DNA from: a virus
IMG/VR virus record: IMGVR_UViG_3300020204_005035
Coordinates: 1 to 33,732 of that record
Reading direction: 5' to 3' (one strand)
Length of the DNA stretch: 33,732 nucleotides
The first letter of the stretch is position 1. Each line of letters opens with the position of its first letter. Shown here one piece after another: positions 1 through 12,000 of the stretch. A model generated the notes under the pieces. The model worked only from the letters and a program-made list of their open reading frames with translations. It was not told the DNA's origin and made no database searches. Both the position numbers and the translations under genes were made by a program.

Positions 1-3000
1 CAAGGCTCACGGCCTCCGCCAGGTACGCGACCAGCGCCCTTCGGCCGCCCCTGGCGAACAGTGCGGCGGCGCCGGAATCGATCATCTTGTAGGTGACGTC
101 CAGCCCGCTGACTCCGGAGCCGGGGCCAGCCCCCGGTGCGGAACCCAGAAGTCCGAGCATGTCCGTCGACCCCAACTTCACGTCGTAGATGAGCGCGAGG
201 ATCTTCGCGGCGGACTTGATCAAATCGCGCCCCAATGGGGAATTCGCGGAGACGCGGGCTTTGCTCGGGTCGAATACTCGGTCAATCGCCAGACCGACGA
301 CGCTCGCCCTGCCTTTCAGCGCGTCGCCGAACGCTGCGAACTTGATCGCCTCCGTCTGTACGTCCGGTCGCCGGGCGAAGTCGTCGATTATCTGGTCGGA
401 GAGGCGCTTCCAATCCTCGTCAAACCCTGCGTCCCTGGCGACCTCGAAATCCATGGATGGGGCGATTCGCACGAAATCGCTCATCACGCGGCGGAGGTCG
501 GGGTCCGGGGTGCCCATGCCGGCCTCCGCGTCCGCTTGCGGCGAAGACAGGTGTCTCCTCCTGATCTCGTCGCTCAAGTCCCTTATCTTGTCCTTGATCG
601 CGTCGGACTTGACCCTGAACTCCGGATCGGAACGCCTACCGTCATGGTCGAAGGAGAACAGGTCCGAAACCGACTCGTTGAACTGGTTGATGAGGTCGTC
701 CGCCTCGCTTTGTGCGTAGTTCCTCCCTCCCCTCCTCAACCCGTTGCCAATGTCCAGCGTGTTGATCCCCAGCCTGCGCAGCGCCGATTCCACGGCGCGC
801 GCAGCGCTAGCCGGATCCGAGGCGGGGTCAATTATCATTCCAAGCGAGGAGGGGGTGGCGACGCCATCGGACACCATCTCGGACGTGTTCCTGAACGCCC
901 TTGACGTGATTGCGTCCGAGTACGTCGAGTAGTCGTGCGTCGAAAGCCTGCCGAGGAGCTCGGACCTGGGGACTCGCGACAACCTTGAGACCCTCTCCAG
1001 GGCCTCCGCAATCTCTCCGTTGGCGACCGAGTAGTCGAGCATCAGCGACAGGTTGGCGTTCCTTGCCAGCTCGGCCCTGTCGGCGACGAACTCACCGGGG
1101 AGCTCGTAGCTTCCGTCCATTATCCCCGGTGGGGCCCTGAATTCGCCGGTCAGCTTGTACCCCATCCTGCCCATCGACACGGAGAATCCGTTTTGGTCCG
1201 TGCTGTCGTTTGACCTGATTCTCATCACCCTGTTGGCGGCGGCGACCGAATCGAGCGCCCTCGACATGGCGGCGTTCGAGGACGGCCCCGAGTGGAAAGC
1301 GTTCTCGAACCTGAGCCTGTGCGCAGCGAGTTGCTCGGATAGCTCGACATCGGACATGTCCGCCATGGCCACGTCGTCGCTGGTTGCGACCCAGTAGGAG
1401 GATGAGTCCGTCGCTCCGTCCCTGTTGGTCAGGCCCGCCATGCCGGCGAACGGTCCGTCCGGCGACCTCCTTCTCCCGAAGTTCCTCCTCCTCATGTGGT
1501 CGGCGTACTGGGCGGGCGTCGTAGGTTTGCCCCCGGGGCCGGCCGACGTGCGTACGCCGTATATGTTCGCGGGAAGCTCCGTCAGCTCGCTGGGTCTCGG
1601 GGGGGTGTTGCCGCCTGCGTTTATCTGGGCGAAATCAAACTTCTTGAGTTTCCCGTCCGCTAGGTCAATTCCGTGGACCACCAAGTCGTTTGGCCCGAGT
1701 GCCTCCGACTGCCTGACTCCCGACTTGGTCGTCAGCTCGATTGAGATGATTCTGTACGCAGCCGTCGACCCGTCCGGATTCCTGCCGTAGTTGAACTCGA
1801 TCGCGAATCCTGCATCCCGCGCCTCGTTGAACGTGGCCAAAGCGGCGGTTGCGGGGCCCGGCCCGTCCTTGGGTGAGACCGACTTGAACTCGTAGTGGAT
1901 GCCCGTGGGCGTCTCGTATACGCGGACCCCCGAGACCGTCTGGTACAAAAGCCTCCTGTTCGGGTCTCCGTCGTCCCTGGGTGGCGTCCCTCCGCCTCCC
2001 GGTGGTCGGGTGTCTCCCCCGCCTGGGGGCGTGGACGCCCCACCACCACCGCCCCCTGGTCGCGGTTCCCTTGGCGCGTCTCCGCCGCTGGGCTGCGTCG
2101 GCGTCTCCGGGTCGAACAATCTCTCGCGCGGTCGCTCCGTGATGCCGCTCTGGTTTCTCCAAGCGCCGAGGTCGGCCGTGTACTGGTTGTCGACCTGGTC
2201 CTGCGCCCATTGCACTAAATTTGGGTCAAACATCTGATCGGCCCTTCCCCACCGCTCAGCGAGCGCCACCATTTCCAGGAAGACCTTGGCGGTAACGTTT
2301 ATGTCCGCCACTGCGTCGTGCGCCGCCAATACGGGCACGTCGAAGTACCGGGCGAGCGCCTCGAGCGCGTTGGACGACACGAACTTCGGGTACCACTGTC
2401 CGAGACCCTCCTTTTTCAACATCGGTATGTACTTCAGCGGACCGGTGGCCCTGCGTCCTATCCTGTCGAGGGCGTCTGGTTTGCCACCTCTTCCCCCCCA
2501 CGACCTGGCATGCGGGTATTCGGGATGTTTCCCGCGGATCGTGATGACCTTTGAGATCCAGTTGACGAACGGGTTCATGTCCCTGTCGTAGTTTTTCTTA
2601 CCGGACTTCGCCGACGGAGAACCATTCAGGTGTGCTTGGATCTGCTTGAACCTGTAGGAGTCGATGTGGAACACCCAGTTGGCGATGGCGAGCGTGTCCA
2701 TCCAGCCGGCGGTGGGGTATTCGCCCATCACCTCCTTCCACAGCGACATGTCGAAATTCCTCATGTTGTGGGAGATGATTATTCCGTCGGCCCCCACGAC
2801 CTCCGCTATTAGGCGCCGCGCCTCGTCGACGGGCACGAATTCGCCCGGTGAGGTCGCTAGCGCTTGACCGACGGGGATGCCGTTCTTCTTCACGTTCTTC
2901 TTCGTCCAATCCGACAGCGGCGTGCCGGCGGGATCTATCCACACCTCGAGTCGTTTGGGGTTTGCGAAATCCCCGTTTTCGACGACGATGATGCCCACTT

Positions 3001-6000
3001 GCAGTGGCCTACCCGTGTCAATCTCGCCTATCGGAATGCCGGTCGTCTCCCAGTCGACGAAGACGAGCTTCTTGCGCCTTATGAAGTTCATGAACTCAGG
3101 CCAGCTCCTGATTCTGTCCATCTCGGCCTTGATGCCTGTCGGAAGCTCCCTGCCGTCGGGGCCGATCGGATTTCCCCAGGGTCGCCACGCCTTCCTGAAA
3201 GGCGTTCTGAGGGCGGTCTTGCCAGTTTTCGGATCTATCACCTCCTCGCCGGTCTCTTCGTCTATAACCGCCCTCTTTTTCCAGGTTTCGATCCACTTTT
3301 CGGTGCCCAGCCTTATTCGCTCCCACAGCCTTTTTTCGTCCGCCCGACCCGCTTCTATGGCCTTGGGGTCGTTGCGCGCCAAGCCCCGCGCGACCTCCCT
3401 CGCCGTGGGTTTCGCCCCGTCGATCCCCGCACCGGGTGCGACGTACTCGGGCCGGGGATCGAGCGTCACTGCGTCGAACTCGCCGGGTCTGGTTTCGATC
3501 TGGCCCACAAGATTTTGGTCGTCGGAGTCGCTGGCAACGATTGGGATCTCGCGCGTGTCCGGGCTGTCCGTCGCCTCGCTTGTCGTGTCAGCGGTGGGTC
3601 GACTGGTCGCCGGCCTCGGTTTCGTGCTCTCGTCGTCGTCGCGTATCACCGGCCTCATCCTGTCGGTGCTGAACACTCTCCTCTGCTTCTTCCCGTCCAC
3701 GTATTCGTCGCCGACCACGTATGCGTTGAGGTCCCCGACCTGCACGTCGTTGTTGCTGGAGTGGTCCCCGAGTCTCTCCTCGTCGGTTGCGAGCTTGGAC
3801 AGGTCAACCTGCGACATCGGGACGAGCCTCGTTATGCCTCGGTCGTCCGTCACGAGGATCCGGGTCTCGCCGATGGTTTTGTCGTACTCGCCGTACACGA
3901 CGAGTGGGTTGAAGATGGTCCTGTTCCTGTCCTCCTTCACGCCCGGCTTGTCCTTGACCGAGCTCGGGTAGGAGAAGACGAGACCCACCTTTCCTCCGGC
4001 GTCCCTGTCCCTCTTGCGAACCGCGGCGACGATCCTCCTTATTATTCCCGCCGGGCTCGTGTCGAACGCACCGCCGTCCCTCGCCCTCGCGGTGCCGGGC
4101 AGTTTGGATATCTCGATGTAATCACTGTCCCGGTCGCCGCCTTCGCCCCTCAGCCGCATTTTTATGTAGTTGTAGAGGTTGGACCTCGTTGGGGAGGACA
4201 TCCCCGCTTCCGCATCCCCGCCTGGAGCGCGGTTCCTCGACGGCGAGAATTCGTCGTCGGCTCGCCTCGGCGAGACGCGGTCGTATACCAAGTCGGAGAT
4301 CTCGACGGCTATCGGCGATCCGTCGGGCAGGTACCCGACGATGTGCGGGGTTCCGTTACCGTCGAGCACGAACTCCCCCGTGATCTCGTCCATCACGCCG
4401 CTGACCACCCTGGGCGAGCGGATGACCCGGTCGACCAGCGACGGTCTCGTCTTGGAGCCTGGCTTGTAGCCGACGACCTGCGTAACCTTCACCGACTTTT
4501 CGTCCTTCTTTATGCCGGCGATCAGTCTCTGCAGGTCGGCAAAGTTCTCGGACCTGCGCAGGGCGACGACGCTGTCCTCCTGCCTCCGCGGCGCGTCGGA
4601 CAGAACGACGTATCCGTATGGGTCGTACACGAACCTGTCCCTGAGTCTGGGTGACTTGTCGCTGGCCGCTCGGCGGAGAGCGAGGATTATTTTCTGCGGA
4701 GAGTCGCCGGTGAAGCCGAGAAGTTCGTCCATCTGCCTCGTGCGCGAGGCCTGGAAGCGGATCTCCTCGCTTAGGACGTCAAGCTCGACTCCCTCGTCCT
4801 CCCAGCTCGCTACTCGCTGCGAAACCCCCGGAGCGGTTCCCTCGGGGTGGTTCCAGGTCCTAAGCTGCCTGCCGGAGAGAATGAGCGCGTACTTGACCTG
4901 CGACGCGGGGTGGTACTCGAACGTTGAGGCGTCGGCGATGCTCCTGCCGATCCTGACCGGGACGTACTCGACCGGGTTCCCGCTCCTGTCGTAACGAATG
5001 TGCGTCGTCGTCCCTGGTTCCACGAACGGAATGAGCTGCCCGTATCCCCTGTCGGTGTCGGCCGCGAACGTGTCGTACATCGAGACGCCGATCTCGTCCC
5101 TTTCGTGCGGGAGCTCGCCCCTCAGGCTCCGCAGGCGACGGAGGGACTCAGCCTTGAGCAGGAGCATCCGCCACCTCTGCTCTCCTCCGAGCGTCATCGC
5201 CTTTCCGCCGAGCGCGTCGCGGAGCAGGCCGAGGAGCTCCGCCTGCTCCCTGTCCGGCATGACGGACTCTGGGATCAGCCAGTCGTTCCTGTCGTCCGAC
5301 GGGAAGTACTTCTCGGTCCTTGCGACCAGATCGGCCGTGCGGGGAGCGAGTGCCATCCCTGCCTCTGCGTCGCCGCCGGAGCGACCGTAGGGGCGCGGGT
5401 ACCCCATGCGGCGAACGCCGTCCCCTTCGTAGAGCTGCCTGGTCACTTGGGAGGTGACGGACAGCTCCTCGGCGGAGACTATTCTCCCGACGATGCTCTC
5501 CGGCTTGATCCTCACCTCCCTGGTGTCGTCAATGAGGTCTCCGTCGTAGGTTGGGTCGACGTCTATCACGAAGTCCATGTACCCAAGGCCATCGGTCGTG
5601 GTTCTCCCAGGTTCCCCTCTCGCGACCGCCTCGGGGTCGATTCGCCTCCAGAACGGTCCCCCGCCGGGCTGGGATTCGTCGGCCTCGTTTGACAGTCTGA
5701 ACCTCAGGATTTCCCTGATCCTGATGATTCTCGTGATCCCGCTTCCGGGGGGACCCAGAAGTTGCGGCTCGTTCCTGACGTCGACGACAAGGTAGGTCGG
5801 GTGACGTTCTCTCGGAGTGAAATCGTCCGGGGGGTCGAACTCCGATCTTTCGACCTCGTAGCCCCTGTCCGAGAGCGATCTCTCCGAGGCTTCCCTCTCC
5901 TCCACCGTCAGGCGGTTGATGTCGTTCAACACGTGAACCAGGAAGTCCAGCGGTTCCCGGTCGAGCATCAGATGCGGGCCCGATTCGTTCACGGGGAATT

Positions 6001-9000
6001 TTGCGTTGTCTGGCGGCAACGCCGAGGGTGCCACGACGTGAACCAGTCGTTCCGGGTAATCCTCGTCCAGTCCAATGGCGATGTCCGCCGCCGAACCCGT
6101 GTACCCGATCGCCCACGGAGCCCTCCTCGTCTCGGGCGTGAGGTCACCAGGAGGGGCCTCGATGAACGTGGACGGAGTCTGCGGGACGAGGAGTCTCTGC
6201 ATCGGTCCATCTGGCAGATCCCTCTCCTCCCTGTCGTCCAGGTACGCTTGGTCGCGCGTCAAAATCGGGTCGAGCCTCCCGCGCTCGTCGAGGATCGGCC
6301 TGCGCGGTTCCAGCGCGGCCATACCGGCCTCGGCGTCCCCGGTTCGCGCGACGTAACCCTGCGGCGCCAAGTCCGGGTCCGTCAGGACGGTCTCGATGTC
6401 GACGAACCCGTCGCGCTTGTGCATCTTTATGGCCCTAGCCATCAGGGCCGGGCCGAGGCTCTGCACAAGGAACTTCGGGTCGCTCGGCGCGACGTCGTTC
6501 GTGATCCTGACCGGCGTCGAAATTCCGATCAGGGGTTTGAGTGGGGCTATTATCTGCGACTCGCCGCTCGGTCCGAGCAGCCCGCCCCTGACTATCTCCG
6601 CGTCCAGCCTGCCCGCCGCCAGGAACGCCCCGCCGCGCAGCGAGCCCGTCAGCTCCCACCGGTCGAGCATCGTTTCGTCCACGGGGGTCCACCTTCTCGT
6701 GAGCCCGTCCGTGAACCCCGGCGAGAAGCTGACGACGTCGCGGGGCAGGTCGAAATCGGCGTACCTTCCGTAGAAGTCGAGGGAACCGACCGCGCGCGTG
6801 GCGTCCGACTCGGCGGACAGCATTTGGTCCATGTCCCTCCCGCCGAACTTCGTCAACGAGTCCCTTATCTTCTGGTAGCGCTGGAGGTCGCGTTTCTGGG
6901 CGTCGACGAACCTGTTGACATCCGCGACGATCGCGGCGACGCGCGCCTCGTCGAAGTTCTCCATGTTCAGCAATCCGCCTTCGCCGAATGCCATCGACAG
7001 GAGCTGGGATTGCGCCCTCAACGCCTTACGTATCGACGGGTGTGCGGTGACGACCGTCTCGCCTCGGGCGATCCTCGCGGCGAGGTCGGACGAGTGCCTG
7101 ACCATGTCGGACTTCGCCTCCGCGGACTGCAGGAACCTCGCCACGTAGATCCTGTTCGCCCCCCTCGTGTCGCCCTGCCCGGCCACCGACCCGGCGCGGC
7201 CCTCGACGCCCGCCGACATGCGAGGGTCGAGCACGCCACCCGAGAGCCTGTCAGGCCCCTTGTGGACAACGTAAGCGAAACCGTCAGCGCCCCTTGACAC
7301 GCCGGCGGCGTCGTAATCCTGCCCGGACATGGACGCAAGGAATCCGGTTTCGTCGGCGAGCATCCTCGCCGTCTCGTCGTCAAGCGTCTCGAGGTCAACG
7401 ACGTTCTGGGAGCGCCTGACCTCCTTGGAGTCCCGGACGTGTTTGAGCCTGTCGAGCTCCTTCTTCGCGATATCGACCTTCCTGCGCACCTGGGCGAGCC
7501 GGTCCGACGTGGCTTTCTGGACGTGCTGCTCCACCATGTCAGCGGGAGCGTCCGGGTACCTGGACAGGAAGAACTCCGCCTCGTCCAGCTCGAACTGCTC
7601 CTTGGTCCTGTTGCGCGGAGTGATCGGCGTACCGTCGTCGTCGGAGTCGAGTCCGTACCTCATCATGGTCGCGTATTCGGGGACCCTCCCGGTCACGTTT
7701 GCGTCGCCTCCGATCCAGTCGCCCGTGCTAATCAGGTGGTCCAGCGCCCTCATGAGACCGCTCAGTCTCCTCTCGGCGCCCTCGACGTCCTGGTCCATCT
7801 TCGTCCTTGCCGCCGAGTCGTTGGCCCTTATCGCGCCGACCCTCTCGGCGACGCTGGGGGCGGATTCGTTGATGACGCGCGAACCGTAGAAACGAACTGC
7901 TTTGCCCGAGAGGTCGGCCACGCCGGTGATCCTTCCGTCCGATTTCAAAAGAATCGCCGGGAACTCGAGGTTCGCCCCGCGATCGTCGCCCAACAGCTGC
8001 CTGCCGATGAGCGTAGACACCGTCGCCTGGTCGTCGCCCCTCACCGGCATCATCATCACTGACTCCATGCTCGGGTTCGCCCTGTCCCTTCGGACCGTCC
8101 TAGTGACCACGTATTCCCTGCCCCCGTCGCCGAAGTCAGCGAACACGACCCTGCGGTTGGGAGGCGACATACCCCCGGACGCGTCCGAAAAGTCGCCGGG
8201 TAGCCCCATGCTCATCGGCCCGTCACCGATCCTGTTGTAGGTGGTGGCCCCGGCGTCGTCGGTCAGCTCGACGAACAGACCGAACTCGTCGTAGAAGATC
8301 CTCCCGTCAACCACCCTGCTGCGCATCTCCGGTGAGTTCACGTCTACCTGGAGCTTGGCTAGCGCCGCAACCTTCGTGGCGGCGACGCGCGCCGCGTCGT
8401 ACCCGTCCCCCATCCTCTCGGCAATGTCAAGGTCCGATGCTCCGTTGAGCCACTTCCCAACGATGAAGCGCTCAATCGACGTCAGGGTGTCACCGCTGCT
8501 CTGCAGGCGCCTAAAAACCTTCATCCTGGCCGGCCTCGCCGAGGCGAGCAACCTCAACGTGTGGGCCGCGGCTCGCAGGCGAACGATCTCCTCGTCCATG
8601 CCGAGGGTCCTGGCGACAGCCGCGAAATCGTCGTTCGTGGACCGCAATGCCTCGAAGACCTGTACGTTTATCGGTCCGTCAATGTCGAGCGGATCCTGCT
8701 CATCGTTCGCGATCTTGATGGCGGAGGAGACGAAATCCCTCGGGCTGCCCGTGGTTATCTTCGCGGCCTCGGCCAGCGAAGAGAACGGGCCGCGCATGGA
8801 CTTGTTGAGCTGGTCAACCTCCGGGGCGACGGCGGACAGGCGGCGACGACGCGACCCGCCGACCATCAACTGGTCTATCTTGTTGCTGATCACACGACGG
8901 AATCGCATCAGGGCCGCCAGTCGCACCCTCTGCGCGTTGCTCAGTCCGTCCTCGCCCAACTCCTTCAGCGAGTTGAGGATCTCTATGAAACTCGGATCAA

Positions 9001-12000
9001 CCGCGTTTCTTCTTCTTCGGCTTCCGGGCCTTTCGGCCCCTGGTGCTTTTGGGCGGGCGGCGTCCACCGCCCTGCCTCCACGACCGAGGGCCATCGCACC
9101 CGACGGACCATCATCGATCATCCTGTTCCTCAGCTTGGCGAGGGCGAGCTGCTCCATGCGCCTGATGGCGAACCTGTCGGTCCTCAATCGCTCAGCCGCC
9201 TCCTCGAGCAATTCGCCGTCGAAACGTCGCCTGAGCAGATCCGCCTCGGAGTCGGTGAGACCGGTCATCGGGTCGTCGACCATCGCCCGTGCGAGCCTGT
9301 TGGCGTGCTGCTGACCAAGGTCGCGCAGGTACTTGTGATGGAGTAGCTCAAGCTGCCTGGCCCTCTGCCGGGACGTCCTGAAGCGACGGCCGGCCTCGTC
9401 CAACGACAGCTTGTCGTGGGTCCTTGCCAACCAGATCTTTCTCCCCAGGTCCGCGTTCTCCGCCCTGGTCCTGGCGCGACCGGCCATTCCGGCTTCCGCA
9501 CCCGGGGGTGGGTCCGTGATGGCACGTTCTCCCGGATTCGGCAGGTCAATGTCCTCCATCATGTCCGAGATGTCTTCCCCGCTCCTTCTTCTCCTGAAAA
9601 GTTCCTCGAGCTTTTCTCCGGAATCGATTACCACGGCGCGCCCGCGGCGTCTGTTCCTGTTCGGACCGGCCATTCCGGCCTCCCCGTCGTCGTCGACGAT
9701 CTCCCCGTCGACGATGTCGTCGTCCCTCATCCTGGGCCTGGAGGCGATTTGCTCCGCGCTGAATATGACCTCTTCCTGGTTCGGTATCAATTGCCCGCGA
9801 TTGTCAAGCGGCGGTGCCGGGTCGTTGATGTCCATCGCCTGCCCGAAGTCGACGCCCCTGTAGACGAAGTCGCCCCTGGTGTTGAAACCTATTGAGTCCC
9901 AATTGGCGAGCAGACTCTCGCGGATCCAATCGGCGTCTTCCGACTGCACCCCCGCTATGTCCACGAATTCCCCGTCAAAACCGTCCCCATCCTCGAAGTC
10001 AGTGGAGTCCCTGTAAAAGATTCTCCCCGTCGAGGTGTCAAGCCAGAATTCACCCTGACCGCGCCAGCTCGGGGATCTGACCGAATAATCCGGAGACATC
10101 CCGGCATCCCGCATCTTCTCGCGTCGTGCCGACAAGTTCGCAAGTCCAATCCGCTCCGCCTCAAGCATCTCGATCTCCGCTCGGGTCATCCCGGTGGCAC
10201 CGAGTTGCTCCGCCGTGAAGATTATGTCGTCCCCGTCTGGTCCGCGGACGACGAGGTTGCCCTCTCCGTCGTAGCCGACGTAGTCGTAGTCGTCGATGTT
10301 GAAGTCGGGGAGCGGCGCGTCGTCGCCGGTGTCCCGGTCGCCAGAGTCCGCCAGGTAAAGTCGCCCGTTGGTTGGATCCCGGTAGATGCGTTCGTTTTCC
10401 GAGGGGCGGAAGGTGCTCTCCACGAGTTCTCCCAATTCCCCGTAGGTCCTTCTGCCGTATTTCCTTCTATGACCGGCCGAATCGAGCTGCTCCGCCGTAA
10501 AGATTATTTCGTCCCCGTCGGGGGCCCGGCTGACGAGATTGCCCGCTTCGTCGTAGCCGACCGAGTCGTAGTCGTCGATGTTGAACATGTCCAGCTCGGC
10601 CTCTTCGGAGTTGGCCAAATACACGGCTTCGTAGGCATCGGCTTCGCGAATACTTCCGTCCACCGGATCCAGGTGGAGAGTTATGTTTTCGGCAGGACGC
10701 CAAGGGCTCTCAATGAGTTCGTCCAGTTGCCCGTAGGTCCTTACTATCTCTGCGTCGACGATGTCGTCATCCTTGGGCATCGCGAGTCGATCTTCAAGGA
10801 TGTCCGCGGCCTGCTCAAAGAGTTGGGCGGCTTCTTCGTCGTTGTAGTCCGTCCTCATTATTTCGGCCTGCGACCGCATGGCGTTGATGTTGTCTCGGTC
10901 GCTGTACTCGTACCTATCAACTTCGTTGGTCTTCGGACGGAAACTTCCGCGCAAAGAATCCTCAGCCTGTCTAAACATTGCCGACGTATCGTCGTCGAGA
11001 CCTCTGCTGCCGGGCTGCTCTCTCTCCTCTCGGGCCTTACGGAATCTGTCGGCCAATTCGTCGGGGCCGCCTCCGCCTCTGCTCATTCCGGCTTCCCCGT
11101 CGCCTCCGCTGAATTTCCTGAAGATTTCGTCGCGCCTGGGCCACAGGTCCCTGTTGTTCCTTCCCCTGTACACAGGGTTGCGGGACGAGCCGCCAACGTA
11201 ATTATCCTCGTTTATGAATTTTTCGACTGCCTCCTCTGCCAATTCCTGCGCCAAAGAGGCGATCTCATCGGCAGACGGGACGTAATCCGGATCGTCTTCG
11301 TTCTCGTCTCCGAGATATTCCAAAATATCGTCGAGTATTCGGGGACGCAGAACGCTCGTGTCGCCAGTCGTGAGTGCTTCGTCGGCCCTTCGTTCGTCCA
11401 GCATCAATTCGTAGAATTCCCGTTCCCGGGACTCGACGTCTGTCCGCCCCACGAATCGGCGCGAGTCCGGGTCGCTCATCCCGGCTTCCGGGCCATCAAT
11501 ATCGCTGATGTCGCCGCGTGCGGCGTCGTGGGCGTCGCGAATTCTCTCCAGAATTTCCTCTGGCGTATCCCCGGCCGCCTCCCCTTCTCTCATTATCCTG
11601 ATGGTCTCGGGGGTGTCCAGATCCCATGCCCCGAACCTATTCCTTGTTGCATTCGTGAGATCTTCCATGGAGTAAATGGCGTCGGGATCGCCGCTCGTAA
11701 TCGCATCCATCATTTGTTTCCGAACTTTGTCGTGGAGTACGACTTCATCTGGATCCGTCGGGCGCCTAAGCTCCGGATCGTATGTGAGGAACATGGTTGC
11801 CCTCTCGCCCCTCCACTTGCTCTTCGGGTTGTCGCTTTGCCTGTCGGACGGATAAGTCATTCCGGCTTCCGGTCCGTCGAGCAGCATCAGTCTCCGCATT
11901 TCGTCGATTCCCTCGTCCCTGAGACGACGCTGCCTGGTCTGCCTGCTCGGGCGGTCGAACGAATCTGCTCGCGCCAAGTCCTCCGCCAACCTCTTTGGAA

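Larger units (their letters stand above)
515..11860 (-). repeat. Recurring EAGM tetrapeptide motif in the giant protein (9 exact, ~5 degenerate copies)
   Basis: Exact EAGM copies have their Met codons at plus positions 11858, 11477, 11084, 9671, 9485, 6320, 5354, 4199 and 515 (residues 765, 892, 1023, 1494, 1556, 2611, 2933, 3318, 4546). Looser copies lie at 10187 (ATGM, 1322), 10097 (RDAGM, 1352), 9092 (PSGAM, 1687), 8168 (ASGGM, 1995) and 1439 (PFAGM, 4238). The usual context is D-[GA]-[PAG]-E-A-G-M-[AS]. Codons vary among copies (GAG/GAA; GCC/GCG/GCA; GGC/GGA/GGG/GGT), so the repeat is kept at protein level and is not a recent DNA duplication. The spacing is irregular, from 62 to several hundred residues. 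Function is unknown; proteolytic processing sites are the leading idea. Confidence 0.85.
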
